Part shown: piece by piece, positions 62,537-64,000 of the stretch
Position numbering within the stretch: position 1 is the first letter of the stretch
How the letters are laid out: the number at the start of each line of letters is the position of its first letter
DNA from: Desulfovibrio sp. JY
GTDB lineage: Bacteria > Desulfobacterota > Desulfovibrionia > Desulfovibrionales > Desulfovibrionaceae
Direction of reading: 5' to 3'
NCBI GenBank assembly: GCA_021730285.1
Contig: CP082962.1
Location: 1,364,001-1,428,000 of the forward strand
Length of the DNA: 64,000 nt
The notes under the pieces: generated by a model
Seen by the model: the letters and a program-made list of their open reading frames with translations, nothing else
What the model was told of the DNA's origin: nothing
The model's database searches: none
Position numbers and translations under genes: made by a program

Positions 62537-63304
62537 TCAGGCCGGCTGACGTCGGACGACTTCCTGGGCCAGGGACAGATAGGCCGAGGCGCCACGGGAT
62601 TTGACGTCGTGGGTCAGGACAGGCTTGCCGTAACTGGGCGCTTCGGACAGACGGATATTGCGCGGAATAAGGGTCTGGAAATACAGCTTGGGAAAGCATT
62701 TCCATATCTCGCGCTTGACATGGCGATTGAGCTTGTTGCGGCCGTCATACATGGTCAGGGCCACGCCAAGCAGCGTCAGACGGTTATTGAAGCGTTTGCG
62801 CACCTGGTCAAACGTACGCAGCAACTGGGCGATGCCTTCCAGGGCGTAGTATTCGCATTGCAGCGGCACGAGCAATTCGCTGGCCGCGCAAAGGGCGTTG
62901 AGGGTCACCAGTCCCAGGGAGGGCGGACAATCGAGCAGGATGTACTCATAGTCATCCTGCACAGTGTCGATCAAGGCCCGGAGGAAATATTCCCGGCGCG
63001 GTTTGTCCACCAGCTCGATTTCTGCCGCCACGAGATCGGGACCGGAAGGAAGCACGCTCAGAAAGGGGAGTTCCGTGCCGACGATAGCTTCCTTGGCCCG
63101 GGCCGGTTCATACAAGACCGTGTACAGATTTTCGCTGACCTGGTCGGGATAGACGGAAAGACCGCTGCCGGCATTGGCCTGCGGATCACAATCGATCAGC
63201 AGGGTTTTTTTTTCCATGACGGCCAGGGATGCGGAAAGATTGACCGCCGTCGTGGTCTTGCCGACGCCGCCCTTTTGATTGGCAATAACGATGACCCGCG
63301 CCAT
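62537..63304 (-). CDS. parA: Chromosome partitioning ATPase ParA/Soj
   Basis: A 255-residue ParA ATPase with the deviant Walker [10 protein letters not shown] (residues ~10-18), Walker A' and B in [15 protein letters not shown] and [11 protein letters not shown]. The ATG at 63304 follows GAGGAGGG. It works with ParB on parS for origin segregation. The gene is flanked by the two parS sites. Confidence 0.96.
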   Translation of the reverse strand: MARVIVIANQKGGVGKTTTAVNLSASLAVMEKKTLLIDCDPQANAGSGLSVYPDQVSENLYTVLYEPARAKEAIVGTELPFLSVLPSGPDLVAAEIELVDKPRREYFLRALIDTVQDDYEYILLDCPPSLGLVTLNALCAASELLVPLQCEYYALEGIAQLLRTFDQVRKRFNNRLTLLGVALTMYDGRNKLNRHVKREIWKCFPKLYFQTLIPRNIRLSEAPSYGKPVLTHDVKSRGASAYLSLAQEVVRRQPA

Positions 63305-63360
63305 AAGCCCTCCTCGATCCCATATGATCAGCCAGGGCGCAACGCGCCACGGCGCAGACA

Positions 63361-63376
63361 TGTTTCACGTGAAACA
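63361..63376. other. parS site 2
   Basis: A second perfect TGTTTCACGTGAAACA, 57 bp upstream of the parA start, between parA and the next small gene. Confidence 0.92.
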
Positions 63377-63387
63377 GTGGAAAAGGC

Positions 63388-63678
63388 TTAATCGCGGAAC
63401 ATGCGATGGCAGTACGATTGCGCGTCATCAAGGGACTCGACGAGCATGACGCATCCTTCCACGTCGCCCTTTTTGACGGCATTGAGCAGCTGTCCGGCAA
63501 GATGGGAAAAATCCTCGGCCTCGTCCATCCACGTTTCACCGGCCTGCTGGTGCAGGCGCTGGGCTAAGCGGAAAAAACGATTCACATCCGCTTCTTCAGG
63601 AAGATTGGCTTCCGCGACCTGGCTTTGGATTTTCGTAAAAACCGTTTCAAGATCACGTTTCGTGGTCTGGAATTCCAT
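63388..63678 (-). CDS. Hypothetical protein upstream of parA
   Basis: A 96-residue soluble, mostly helical protein (MEFQTTKRDLETVFTKIQSQVAEANL ... AQSYCHRMFRD). No domain is recognised. It is on the same strand as parA, 83 bp upstream, and may share its promoter. Confidence 0.65.
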   Translation of the reverse strand: MEFQTTKRDLETVFTKIQSQVAEANLPEEADVNRFFRLAQRLHQQAGETWMDEAEDFSHLAGQLLNAVKKGDVEGCVMLVESLDDAQSYCHRMFRD

Positions 63679-63754
63679 TACCTGGTTCCGTCCTTGAGGC
63701 AGTTTGAACGTTGGTAACAGCTTCGATTAGTGTACCTTATCCATCCTGTCAATA

Positions 63755-64000
63755 TCAAGCCCGGTAATATTGCCGGTACCACTCAATAAACCGGGCAATG
63801 CCGGTTTCAATGGGCGTCGACGGCTTGAATCCCACGTCACGAATCAGATCGTCAACATTGGCATAGGTTGCCGGAACGTCGCCAGGCTGCAACGGCAACA
63901 TCTCCTTAATTGCTTTTTTACCCAATGCATCTTCAATAGTCTCGATAAAATGCATAAGGGTAACACTATTGTTGTTGCCAATGTTATACAGCCGATACGG
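63755..64000 (-). CDS. NAD-dependent sugar-nucleotide epimerase, C-terminal end
   Basis: The last ~81 residues of an extended short-chain dehydrogenase, [30 protein letters not shown] ... [23 protein letters not shown]. These blocks match UDP-glucuronate 4-epimerase-type enzymes. The 5' part lies outside the window. Confidence 0.85.
   Translation of the reverse strand, partial: PYRLYNIGNNNSVTLMHFIETIEDALGKKAIKEMLPLQPGDVPATYANVDDLIRDVGFKPSTPIETGIARFIEWYRQYYRA

Overview
The window looks like chromosomal DNA of a high-GC sulfate-reducing deltaproteobacterium of the Desulfovibrio type. That is an inference. It rests on the GC-rich coding, the def-fmt-DUF116-rsmB cluster, an AsnC-like siroheme decarboxylase subunit (alternative haem pathway), a class A beta-lactamase, chromosomal parAB with two perfect parS sites, and a candidate selenoprotein. 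No rRNA, tRNA or CRISPR array was seen.

Layout. 1-8.8 kb: 3' end of aspS, then def, fmt, a DUF116 gene and rsmB in a tight operon; a methyltransferase, a lipoprotein and a Pro/Gly-repeat secreted protein on the other strand; a diguanylate cyclase, a siroheme decarboxylase subunit and trxC. 8.85-10.47 kb: an intact IS110-family (IS1111-like) element sitting inside an interspersed repeat, with a structured 3' non-coding segment that is a bridge-RNA candidate. 10.5-19.6 kb: ferredoxin-nitroreductase, a secreted Ntn-type hydrolase, a FeoB-associated-type small protein, a tandem USP, moeA and glk, a LysE exporter, aguB and a MoeA-PBP fusion. 19.7-20.3 kb: a half-size GDT1 transporter followed by an 80-residue TusA-like reading frame with an in-frame UGA at the catalytic Cys position and a hairpin just downstream, the best candidate for something new here. 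20.3-28 kb: a sensor kinase, a complete polar amino acid ABC transporter operon and an RsbU-type phosphatase. 28-37.5 kb: 3D-domain protein, VOC protein, hemL, an orphan HlyD-type protein, a nucleotidyltransferase-like protein, and an HDAC / HyuA / TauE cluster. 38-48.7 kb: a chemoreceptor, then a phage-like zone with a CI-type repressor divergent from a Mor-like activator across palindromic operators, a hybrid kinase, a string of small phage-like ORFs and both terminase subunits but no capsid or tail genes. 48.9-60.3 kb: Spy-like, SHOCT and TPR proteins, a beta-lactamase, ilvD, a glycosyltransferase, a two-domain flavin reductase with a divergent TetR gene, and an Mla-type lipid transport operon. 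60.4-64 kb: STAS protein, parB, parA, two parS sites, and the end of a sugar-nucleotide epimerase.

A recurring theme is a dispersed family of intergenic hairpins, about a dozen loci in 64 kb. It is built from two half-units (A and B), each a long GC-rich hairpin with an A/T-rich loop plus a conserved tail. The halves are often joined tail to tail into composites of about 150 bp, and most composites lie between convergent genes, where they would act as bidirectional terminators. The IS110 element has inserted exactly in the tail of one of them. Two further repeat families are also present.
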